DNA of 9,140 nt, taken from positions 1-9,140 of the forward strand of contig RFQN01000048.1 of assembly GCA_009924965.1 (NCBI GenBank). The letters are read 5' to 3'. A program made the translations under genes and the position numbers. Origin of the DNA: Verrucomicrobiota bacterium. GTDB taxonomy: Bacteria > Verrucomicrobiota > Verrucomicrobiia > Opitutales > UBA953. The notes below the pieces were generated by a model. The model ran no database searches, was not told where the DNA came from, and saw nothing but the letters and a program-made list of their open reading frames with translations. Shown piece by piece: positions 1 through 8,996 of the stretch (the first letter of the stretch is position 1; the number at the start of each line of letters is the position of its first letter).

Positions 1-1125
1 AACGAGAACTTCGCCAAGCTCGGCATCGATGGCCACGCGCCGGCCGTCTACGGCAAGGACGAGAAGATGTCCCCGGCCGAGAAGGCCATCCTCACGCCGC
101 GCGGCAACTCCGCCTACGAGCACCCGAACCACACCGTCGCCCCGAACGTCGCCGTTTGGAAGGGCCATGAGGACAAGTTCCCGCTCCTGCAGCAGTGGGG
201 CATGTCGATCGACTTGAACACCTGCACGGGTTGCAACGCTTGCGTGACCGCCTGTCAGGCCGAGAACAACATCCCCGTGGTCGGTCGCGACCAGGTCCTC
301 AAGGGCCGCAACATGCAGTGGATCCGCCTCGACCGTTACTTCTTCGATGGCCGCGAGAGCGCCGGCACCGAGATCCCGGCCGACCCGCAGGTCACCTTCA
401 TGGGCGTCGCCTGTCAGCATTGCGAAACCGCCCCGTGCGAGACCGTCTGCCCCGCCAACGCCACCGTGCACGACGACCAAGGCCTCAACACGATGGCCTA
501 CAACCGTTGCATCGGTACCCGCTATTGCGCGAACAACTGCCCGTATAAGGTCCGCCGCTTCAACTTCCTCGACTACAACAAGCGCGAAGCCGGCCACTAC
601 TACGAAGGCCCGCTCGGACCGGCCAAGCTGCCGAAGGATCCGGCGGACCTCCCGCAGCTCCAGAAGAATCCCGACGTCTCCGTGCGTATGCGCGGCGTCA
701 TGGAGAAGTGCACCTATTGCGTCCAGCGCATCCAGGAAGCCAAGATCCAGGCCAAGGTCTGCGCCAAGGATTCGGCCGACATCAACGTCGCCGACGGCGC
801 GATCAAGGTCGCTTGCCAGCAGGCTTGCCCGGCGGAAGCCATTGAGTTCGGCGACATCACCGACCCGAAGTCCCGCGTCTCCAAGGCCAAGGCCTCGACC
901 CGCACTTACGGTGCGTTGACCTACCTCAACACCCGTCCGCGCACGACCTACCAGGCCAAGCTGCGCAACCTCAACCCGCGCATGCCCGGCGCCATCCTCG
1001 TCCCGCTGTCCCGCAAGGAAATGGCCGGTCGCGAAGGCCACGCTCCGGCGCACGGCGCTGCCGCCGCTCACGGCGAAACCTCCCACGGTGCCCCCGCGGC
1101 CGACAGCCACGGTCACCAGAAGTAA
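1..1125 (+). CDS. actB: Alternative complex III iron-sulfur subunit ActB, C-terminal part (5' end off window)
   Basis: The frame is open from base 1, so 374 codons of a longer gene are visible; full-length ActB is roughly 1000 residues with an N-terminal molybdopterin-oxidoreductase-like domain that lies outside the window. The visible part is the ferredoxin-like domain that moves electrons from the quinol site to the c-hemes on the periplasmic side. Numbering from the first visible codon, cysteines sit in four groups: 75/78/81/85, 138/141/146/150, 170/176/180 and 237/240 with 272/276. The third group reads CIGTRYCANNC, with Thr173 where a four-cysteine group would have another Cys. This leaves 15 ligands, fitting three [4Fe-4S] and one [3Fe-4S] as known for ActB. 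Cys254 is an extra, probably non-ligand cysteine. The C-terminus (residues 347-372) is an Ala/Gly/His-rich tail. actC follows after 21 bases. Confidence 0.95.
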   Translation, partial: NENFAKLGIDGHAPAVYGKDEKMSPAEKAILTPRGNSAYEHPNHTVAPNVAVWKGHEDKFPLLQQWGMSIDLNTCTGCNACVTACQAENNIPVVGRDQVLKGRNMQWIRLDRYFFDGRESAGTEIPADPQVTFMGVACQHCETAPCETVCPANATVHDDQGLNTMAYNRCIGTRYCANNCPYKVRRFNFLDYNKREAGHYYEGPLGPAKLPKDPADLPQLQKNPDVSVRMRGVMEKCTYCVQRIQEAKIQAKVCAKDSADINVADGAIKVACQQACPAEAIEFGDITDPKSRVSKAKASTRTYGALTYLNTRPRTTYQAKLRNLNPRMPGAILVPLSRKEMAGREGHAPAHGAAAAHGETSHGAPAADSHGHQK

Positions 1126-1146
1126 CCCTTAACGCCTCCCTGTTCC

Positions 1147-2556
<1,410 letters not shown>

Positions 2557-2576
2557 TCCCGCCGTCCGCCCAGACC

Positions 2577-3119
2577 ATGAACGAACGCAACGAACGCATC
2601 CACGGCGTAGCCTGCACCTTCCGCAAGCCCGCCGACGTCTTCCACGCCGCCGAAAAGGTGCGCGACGCCGGTTGGACCCGCTGGGACGTCCACACCCCAT
2701 TTCCCATCCACGGCATGGACCAAGCCATGGGCCTCGAGCGCTCCAAGGTGCCGCGCCTCACGCTGCTGGGCGGCGTGACCGGCTTCATCACCGGTTGCCT
2801 CCTGACCTGGTACATGAACTCCTTCGACTACCCGCTGGTCGTCGGCGGCAAGCCGTTCTGGAGCCCCATCTTCCCGTTCCCGGTGATGTATGAGTGCACG
2901 ATCCTCTTCGCGGCCTTCGGCACGTTCTTCGGCCAGTTCATCCTGAACCGCCTCCCGCGCCACCACCACCCGCTGTTCGACCTCCCGCACTTCGCGCGCG
3001 TCTCTGACGACACCTTCATGGTCGTCCTCGAAGCCTCCGACCCGAAGTTCCACCTGGATGAATCCCGCAACTTCCTGCAGTCGCTCGGCGGCCAGGAGAT
3101 CACCGTCATCCGCGACTAA
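2577..3119 (+). CDS. actD: Alternative complex III membrane subunit ActD (DUF3341 type)
   Basis: This 180-residue protein matches the size and layout of ActD. A soluble N-terminal part (1-60) opens with a short alpha/beta stretch containing ACTF and DVHTPFPIHGMDQAMGL. Two transmembrane helices follow (about 61-80 and 101-123), joined by a loop rich in Pro and aromatic residues (KPFWSPIFPFPVMYE). The C-terminal tail contains RHHHPLFD. The FPIHGMD stretch, the ExTILFAAFGTF helix and the C-terminal F-V-LEA-DP segment are typical of the family. ActD is a structural subunit that packs against ActC and ActF; no cofactor is known or visible. It starts 20 bases after actC and ends 8 bases before actE. 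Confidence 0.93.
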   Translation: MNERNERIHGVACTFRKPADVFHAAEKVRDAGWTRWDVHTPFPIHGMDQAMGLERSKVPRLTLLGGVTGFITGCLLTWYMNSFDYPLVVGGKPFWSPIFPFPVMYECTILFAAFGTFFGQFILNRLPRHHHPLFDLPHFARVSDDTFMVVLEASDPKFHLDESRNFLQSLGGQEITVIRD

Positions 3120-3127
3120 TTCGTTCC

Positions 3128-3844
3128 ATGAACCGTTACCTCACTTTCCTCGCCGTCGTCGTCGTCGCCGTCATCGGCTTCTTCGGCCTCCAGGGCAAGA
3201 AGTCCAAGGACACGCCGGTCTATGTCTTCGACGACATGGACTACCAGTCCAAGTACAAGCCGCAGGGGGAGAACACGTTCTTCGCCGACGGCCGTGACGC
3301 CCGCCCGGCCGTGGCCGGCACCGTCGCCCGCGGCACCGGCCTCGAGCCGCTGAAGGTCTTCGCCGCCGACTACCGCCGCGCCGAATCCCTCAACCCGTCG
3401 TTCGCGACGGGCAAGGACGCCCAAGGCAACTTCCTCGCCGACTTCCCCACGAAGTCGCTGACCATCCTCGCCGGTGGTGAGCTCGCCCCGTTCACGGTCG
3501 ATGCGAAGACCCTCGCCCTCGGCCAGGCCAAGTACCAGATCTACTGCGCGGTCTGCCACGGCCAAGCCGCCGACGGCAACGGCATCATGAAGGTCCGCTC
3601 CGCCGTCGAAGGCGATGTGGCCATCGTCTCGATCGCCAACCTCCAGCAGCCCCTGTTCCGCGCTTACCCGCAGGGCCAGGTGTTCGACGTCATCACCAAC
3701 GGCAAGAACACGATGCTCGGCTACGGCGACAAGCTGTCCCCCGAGGAACGCTGGGCCGTCGTCGCTTACCTGCGGGCGCTCCAGCTCTCGCAATCCTGCC
3801 CGCCCAACCTCGTCCCCGCCGCCTTGAAGGCCACCGTCAAGTAA
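3128..3844 (+). CDS. actE: Alternative complex III monoheme cytochrome c subunit ActE
   Basis: The 238-residue protein has an N-terminal hydrophobic segment (residues 5-20) that would export it and probably anchor it in the inner membrane. The family signature follows: YQSKYKP (39-45), FFADGRDARP (51-60) and GTVARGTG (64-71). The C-terminal half is a class I cytochrome c domain with CAVCH (Cys140, Cys143, His144), a likely distal ligand Met196 in NTMLGYGDKLSPEERW, and a closing helix WAVVAYLRALQ. The periplasmic heme receives electrons from ActB or ActA and passes them to soluble or oxidase-bound cytochromes. No lipobox cysteine follows the hydrophobic segment, although some relatives are lipoproteins. 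It sits 8 bases after actD and 7 before actF. Confidence 0.95.
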   Translation: MNRYLTFLAVVVVAVIGFFGLQGKKSKDTPVYVFDDMDYQSKYKPQGENTFFADGRDARPAVAGTVARGTGLEPLKVFAADYRRAESLNPSFATGKDAQGNFLADFPTKSLTILAGGELAPFTVDAKTLALGQAKYQIYCAVCHGQAADGNGIMKVRSAVEGDVAIVSIANLQQPLFRAYPQGQVFDVITNGKNTMLGYGDKLSPEERWAVVAYLRALQLSQSCPPNLVPAALKATVK

Positions 3845-3851
3845 TCCGTCC

Positions 3852-5112
<1,261 letters not shown>

Positions 5113-5120
<8 letters not shown>

Positions 5121-5859
5121 GCATCCTTCTAACGGTCCCCGCCCGCTGATCCCCGGCCAGGTCAAGTCCTGGCTCGGCGTCGTCGCCTTCGTCCTCGTGG
5201 CGGTGGCGGTGTTGGCGTACGCCTTCGTCGCGGTCCGTCCGACCACCAATTCCGATGTCGAGCGTCGCGCCGCCCAGAAGGCCCTGCGCGCCGACACCGA
5301 GTCCAAGGCCAAGGCCTTGATCACCACGCCGGCGAAGAACGCCGACGGCACCTACCGTCTGCCGGTCGCCGACGCCATGGCCATCATCGCCGCCGACCCC
5401 AAGGTGCTGGCGGAGATGCGCAAGCCCGTCGCCCCCGTGGCGGCTGCTCCCGCGGCGGCCGCTGCCTTCGTCAAGGCTGACGACGAGCAGATGAAACGCG
5501 GCCTCGCCGTCTATTCCCGTACCTGCATCGCCTGCCACCAGCCGACGGGCAAGGGCCTGGCTCCGGTGTTCCCCTCGATCGCGGCCACGCCCATCGTCAA
5601 CGGCGATGCGTCCCTCCCGATCAAGTTCATCCTCCACGGCTTGATGGGTCCCATCACCGTCGATGGCGTCACCTATAACAGCATGATGCCGCCGGTGGCT
5701 GGCGTCAGCGACCAGGACATCGCCGATGTCCTCACCTATGTCCGCCAGAGCTTCGGCAACAAGTCCAACCCGGTCACCGTCGACCAAGTGAAGGCCGTCC
5801 GCGCCGCCAACGCCGCGCGCACCGCGCCTTGGAACACCGCCGAACTCGGCCTCAAGTAA
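5113..5859 (+). CDS. Membrane-anchored monoheme cytochrome c between ACIII and the oxidase-like genes
   Basis: The 248-residue protein has one N-terminal transmembrane anchor (about 19-41), then a helical linker (45-105) and an Ala/Pro-rich hinge (105-118). A class I cytochrome c domain follows with CIACH (Cys138, Cys141, His142), HQPTGKG, and the likely distal ligand Met192 in YNSMMPP. The domain closes with IADVLTYVRQSFGN. It faces the periplasm and is placed to take electrons from ActE or ActA. The cytochrome domain is clearly related to that of the last gene in the operon (shared CHQPTG, KxILxGLxGxIxV, TYVRQ and PVT...VR blocks). The start overlaps the end of actF. It could be the electron acceptor of ACIII or an extra CcoP-type subunit of the downstream complex; the sequence does not decide. 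Confidence 0.88.
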
Positions 5860-5874
5860 ACCCCTTATAACACG

Positions 5875-7326
5875 ATGAGTCAGGAAACCCCCAATAGCCG
5901 TCCGCAAGGGCAGGGCCGTCCGCAGGGACGCCCCGCCGACGCCGGCTCCCCCCGCGTCTCCCGCGTCGACGCCAGCGTCGCCAGCCCGGTGAAGTTCTTC
6001 TTCGCCTCGGCGCTTCTCTGGCTGCTCGTCTCGTCGGTGCTCGCGGTCATCACCGCCGTGAAGCTGCACCTCCCCGGCTTCCTCAATGGCTGCGAACACA
6101 TGACCTTCGGTCGCCTGGACGCCGTCCAGCGCAACGTGTTCTTCTATGGTTGGGCTTCCAACGCCCTGATCGGCCTGAACCTCTGGCTCCTCTCCGCGCT
6201 CGGTCGCTTCGAGTTCCGCAACGGTTGGATCGCCACCCTCGGCGGCCTGATCTGGAACCTCGCCCTGACCGCGGGTGTGGTGACCGTGTTGCTCGGCTCC
6301 CAGAACGCCTTCGAGCTCCTGGAACTCCCGCGTGGCTTGGCCCCGGCCTTCTTCGTCGCGTTCCTGCTGGCGGCCCTCTGGCCGGCCGTCGCTTTCGCGC
6401 GTCGTCCCACGAGCCAGGTGTTCGTTTCGCAGTGGTACATCCTCGGTGCCTCCTTCGTGCTCCCGGTGGTCTACCTCCTGACCCAACTGATGGTCCTTTG
6501 GTTCCCGACCAACGGCGTGCTCCAGGCCTTGGTGCATAGCTGGTTCCTGCAGAACTTCCTCCTCCTCTGGTTGGGCGCTTCCGCCTTGGCCGCCGTCTAC
6601 TACTTCCTGCCCAAGGAACTGGGGACGACCCTCAACGGCTATTACCTGACCACCGTCGGTTTCTGGACGCTCTTCCTCTTCGCTGGTTGGACCGGCCCGG
6701 CGACGTTGCTCGGCAGCCCGCTGCCGCTCTGGATCCAGTCGTCGGGCGTGGTCGCTGCGGTGATGCTCCTGATTCCGCTGACCATCACCACGATCAACTT
6801 CTTCGGCACGCTCTCACGCGACTCCGGTTGGTCCCGCTCCTGGAACAACACCACTTTGCGTTTCGTCGCTTTCGGCCTCGTGGCCTATACGCTGGCCATC
6901 GCGCTGCAGATCGTCTTCTCGGCCCGCTCGCTCAACGCCGTGGTCCGCTTCACGGCCTTCACCGCCGGCCAGCAGCAGCTGCTCGCCTACGCCTTCGTCT
7001 CGATGGTCATCTTCGGGGCCGCCTACTTCATCCTGCCGCGCCTGACCGGCGCCTTCTGGCCTTCCGCCAAGCTCGTGCACCTGCACTTCTGGTCCTGCGC
7101 CTTGGCCGTGGTCGGTTCCGTCGCGGGCTCGCTCTTCTTCGGTTGGACCCAAGGCGCCGCGCTGGCCGCCGGCAAGCCCTTCGCCGAAACCGTCGCTCCC
7201 CAGTCCGCATTGCTGGGCACGGTCTGCGCCGTCCTCTTCCTCATCGGTCACGCCGCCTTCGCGATCAACGCGTTCGGCATGCTGACCTCCTGCTCCTCCT
7301 CGACCGACGAAGGTCGCCACGCCTAA
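5875..7326 (+). CDS. cbb3-type cytochrome c oxidase subunit I (CcoN) homologue lacking all heme and copper ligands
   Basis: The 483-residue protein has about 12 membrane helices and a Gln/Arg/Pro-rich cytoplasmic N-terminus (1-38). It aligns along its length with CcoN: MTFGRL (76-81), QNFLLLWLGASALAAVYYFL (226-245, cf. YYFVPK), FW (263-264), the GP pair (274-275), LPLWIQSSG (283-291), LRF (328-330), FGAAYFILPR (380-389) and HFW (404-406). In canonical CcoN six His bind heme b, heme b3 and CuB; the aligned positions here are Gln85, Gln226, Ala276, Thr277, Gln366 and Gln368, and the catalytic Tyr is Ala270. The only His left are 65, 75, 221, 402, 404, 459 and 482, none at a ligand position. So the fold is kept but oxygen reduction by the normal chemistry looks impossible. 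The frame is intact, codon use matches its neighbours and spacing is tight, so it is not a decayed gene. The symbol is withheld because ccoN would imply an active oxidase. Alignment is from memory of Pseudomonas stutzeri CcoN. Confidence 0.87.
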   Translation: MSQETPNSRPQGQGRPQGRPADAGSPRVSRVDASVASPVKFFFASALLWLLVSSVLAVITAVKLHLPGFLNGCEHMTFGRLDAVQRNVFFYGWASNALIGLNLWLLSALGRFEFRNGWIATLGGLIWNLALTAGVVTVLLGSQNAFELLELPRGLAPAFFVAFLLAALWPAVAFARRPTSQVFVSQWYILGASFVLPVVYLLTQLMVLWFPTNGVLQALVHSWFLQNFLLLWLGASALAAVYYFLPKELGTTLNGYYLTTVGFWTLFLFAGWTGPATLLGSPLPLWIQSSGVVAAVMLLIPLTITTINFFGTLSRDSGWSRSWNNTTLRFVAFGLVAYTLAIALQIVFSARSLNAVVRFTAFTAGQQQLLAYAFVSMVIFGAAYFILPRLTGAFWPSAKLVHLHFWSCALAVVGSVAGSLFFGWTQGAALAAGKPFAETVAPQSALLGTVCAVLFLIGHAAFAINAFGMLTSCSSSTDEGRHA

Positions 7327-7338
7327 TCCGCACCGTCC

Positions 7339-7890
7339 ATGAAGAACCTTAACCTCATCCTCGCGGGCGTCTTCTTTACCGTCGCTGCTCCGTTCGGCGG
7401 CCTGCTCCTCAGCGGCCATGCCCAGCTGGGTGCCCTCGGACGCGCTCCCGCCGAAGAAGGCGGCCCTCTCTTCCCCGCCAAGGAACCCGGCCTCGCGATC
7501 CAAGGCCGTCAGGTCTATCTCGAGCTGGGTTGCGTCGCTTGCCACACCCAGCAGGTCCGTCCCGCTGGCCAGGGCAAGGATATCGCCCAAGGTTGGGGCG
7601 TCCGTCCCTCCGTCGCGCGCGACTACGTCCTCCAGTCGCAGGTGGCCCTTGGTAACCGTCGCGTCGGTCCCGACCTCGCCAACTATGGCGCCCGCGCCAA
7701 GTCCGACGCTGAAATCGCCGCGCACCTCTCGGCTCCCGCCGCCGGTTCCTCGATGCCGGCTTATGCATTCCTCTTCAGTCCGGCCAAGGACGGCTCGCTC
7801 CAGCCGAACGAGCGTGGTACCGCCCTCATCGCCTACCTGAAGTCCCTGCGCCAGGATTACTCCTCGCCGGAAGCCAAATTGAAGCAGTGA
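7339..7890 (+). CDS. ccoO: CcoO-like membrane-anchored monoheme cytochrome c (cbb3 oxidase subunit II type)
   Basis: The 183-residue protein has an N-terminal transmembrane helix (about 5-25) followed by one cytochrome c domain. The stretch GRQVYLELGCVACHTQQVRP (57-76, heme site Cys65, Cys68, His69) is the CcoO signature (canonical GRDIYxxEGCxxCHSQxIRP). Further family features are NRRVGPDLANYGAR (106-119, cf. KRTGPDLAR-G-R) and the distal ligand Met139 in SSMPAYAFLF. CcoO normally passes electrons from CcoP to the CcoN hemes. Here the heme site is complete although the CcoN partner upstream lacks heme ligands. It is slightly shorter than typical CcoO (about 200 residues). It starts 12 bases after the CcoN homologue and ends 4 bases before the next cytochrome. 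Confidence 0.9.
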   Translation: MKNLNLILAGVFFTVAAPFGGLLLSGHAQLGALGRAPAEEGGPLFPAKEPGLAIQGRQVYLELGCVACHTQQVRPAGQGKDIAQGWGVRPSVARDYVLQSQVALGNRRVGPDLANYGARAKSDAEIAAHLSAPAAGSSMPAYAFLFSPAKDGSLQPNERGTALIAYLKSLRQDYSSPEAKLKQ

Positions 7891-7894
7891 TCCC

Positions 7895-8584
7895 ATGAAC
7901 GACTCTCACCGTCCCAACGACCGTCACCGCCGCCCTCGGGCGTCGTACAACGCAGGCCCCGAAGGTTTCTCCGACGGCCGCCTCGTCGAGGTCCACAACC
8001 AGCTCGCCCGCGACAAGGAAGAGCCCAGCGAAGGCTTCTCCTTGCTGCCGGTCTTCGTCGTCTTCCTATTTTGCGGTTTCGGCTTCTGGGCGGGTCTCTA
8101 CCTGACCCGCAACTCGGGCGACTTCAATCCTGGCTCCTTCGACCTCGACGCCCCGCGCGCCGTGGCCGACAACGGCCCGAAGGAATTCGAACCCGACCCG
8201 GCGAAGGGCGAGAAGCTCTTCGTCGCGAACTGTGCCAGCTGCCACCAGCCCACGGGCTTGGGCGTCGCCGGCGCTTTCCCGCCGCTGGCTGGCTCGCCCT
8301 GGGTGGCCGGCAACGAAGAGCGTCTCATCAAGATCATCCTCGCTGGTTTGGCTGGCGAAATCGAGGTCAAGGGAGCCAAGTACAACGCCGCCATGCCGAA
8401 TATCGGCGCAGGCCTCAAGGACGCCCAGGTCGCCCACATCGCGACCTATGTCCGCCAAGCTTGGGGTAACACCGCTGGTCCCGTGACGGATGCCAAGGTG
8501 GCTGAGGTCCGCAAGAAAGTCGGCTCCCGCGGCGCCTACAGCCCGGCGGATGTCCTGATCGAATACCCTTTGGAAACCAAGTAA
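7895..8584 (+). CDS. CcoP-like membrane-anchored monoheme cytochrome c
   Basis: The 229-residue protein has a charged, His/Arg-rich cytoplasmic N-terminus (1-48), one transmembrane helix (about 50-70, ending GLYLTRNSGDF) and a periplasmic class I cytochrome c domain. The heme motif is CASCH (Cys113, Cys116, His117) followed by HQPTGLG and FPPLAGSPWV; the likely distal ligand is Met167 in YNAAMPNIG. The domain ends with IATYVRQAWGN and a Val/Arg helix. It occupies the ccoP position, last after the CcoN and CcoO homologues, but has one heme where canonical CcoP has two. It is paralogous to the cytochrome encoded at 5113-5859. It starts 4 bases after the ccoO stop and is the last gene of the operon, followed by a terminator. 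Confidence 0.87.
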   Translation: MNDSHRPNDRHRRPRASYNAGPEGFSDGRLVEVHNQLARDKEEPSEGFSLLPVFVVFLFCGFGFWAGLYLTRNSGDFNPGSFDLDAPRAVADNGPKEFEPDPAKGEKLFVANCASCHQPTGLGVAGAFPPLAGSPWVAGNEERLIKIILAGLAGEIEVKGAKYNAAMPNIGAGLKDAQVAHIATYVRQAWGNTAGPVTDAKVAEVRKKVGSRGAYSPADVLIEYPLETK

Positions 8585-8599
8585 GCCCTGCGAAGGGCT
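8584..8599 (+). other. Small hairpin with GCGA tetraloop after the last operon gene
   Basis: The arms AGCCCT and AGGGCT pair perfectly over 6 bases around a GCGA loop, which is a stable GNRA tetraloop in RNA. The hairpin begins at the last base of the stop codon of the CcoP-like gene and is followed by A-rich sequence, not a T tract on this strand. It may help pause transcription or protect the mRNA 3' end next to the main terminator; that role is inferred. Confidence 0.45.
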
Positions 8600-8607
8600 G
8601 AAAAGCA

Positions 8608-8637
8608 AAAGGCCCGAGGCGTAAGCCTCGGGCCTTT
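8608..8637. terminator. Bidirectional intrinsic terminator between convergent operons
   Basis: A perfect 13-base-pair inverted repeat (AAAGGCCCGAGGC and GCCTCGGGCCTTT) encloses the loop GTAA. On the plus strand the stem is followed by TTTGTGTTTCCTT; on the minus strand it is followed by TTTTGCTTTTC. Both give a usable though interrupted U tract. It lies 23 bases after the stop of the CcoP-like gene and 21 bases after the stop of trxA, so it most likely ends both transcripts. Confidence 0.9.
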
Positions 8638-8658
8638 GTGTTTCCTTAGCCTGACGGC

Positions 8659-8988
8659 TTAGGAGTGCTTCTTGATGAAGGCCGCGATGTCGCCCTTCGG
8701 ACGGGCACCGACGATCTTGTCCACGACTTCGCCGTTCTTGAACAGGAAGAGGGCCGGGATCGAAGTCACGCCCAGCTGGGTAGCCAGGTTGCGGTTCGTG
8801 TCCACGTCCACCTTGCAGATCTTGACGGTCGTGCTCATCTCAGCGGCGAGCTGGTCGAGGACCGGGCCGAGCTGCTTGCAGGGGCCACACCAGGTGGCCC
8901 AGAAGTCCACGAGGACGGGCACGGTCGACTCTTTAATCGTCGATTCGAAGCTGGTATTGTCGAGGTTGGTGATCAGATCGGATGCCAT
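8659..8988 (-). CDS. trxA: Thioredoxin (TrxA)
   Basis: The 109-residue protein is a full-length classical thioredoxin, a cytoplasmic disulfide reductase for ribonucleotide reductase and many other proteins, recycled by thioredoxin reductase. The active site is FWATWCGPCK (Cys34 and Cys37). The buried acid is Asp28, the cis-proline is Pro78 in TSIPALFLF, and the C-terminal strand and helix carry KNGEVVDKIVGARPKGDI. There is no signal peptide, so it is not one of the periplasmic thioredoxin-like proteins of cytochrome c maturation, despite the cytochrome genes beside it. It starts 8 bases after the stop of the upstream minus-strand gene and is probably co-transcribed with it. It is convergent with the respiratory operon and shares its terminator. 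Confidence 0.97.
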   Translation of the reverse strand: MASDLITNLDNTSFESTIKESTVPVLVDFWATWCGPCKQLGPVLDQLAAEMSTTVKICKVDVDTNRNLATQLGVTSIPALFLFKNGEVVDKIVGARPKGDIAAFIKKHS

Positions 8989-8996
8989 GGAAGGTC

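Noticed and set aside
760..762. Cys254 of the visible ActB fragment as a cluster ligand
   Set aside because: It lies outside the usual spacing of CxxC...CxxxC in the last cluster group (237/240 and 272/276), so it is more likely a free cysteine.
67..1125. ATG at 67 as the true start of the first gene
   Set aside because: The frame is open to base 1 with ActB-like sequence before this Met, and ActB has a large N-terminal domain, so 67 is an internal methionine.
5875..7326. The CcoN-like gene as a decaying pseudogene
   Set aside because: No frameshift or stop in 483 codons, codon use matches its neighbours, fold-defining residues are kept, and the partner cytochromes remain intact. Random decay would not give Gln at four of six ligand positions.
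8659..8988. The thioredoxin as a cytochrome c maturation factor (CcmG/ResA type)
   Set aside because: No signal peptide or membrane anchor, and the sequence is classical cytoplasmic TrxA; it lies on the opposite strand behind a terminator.
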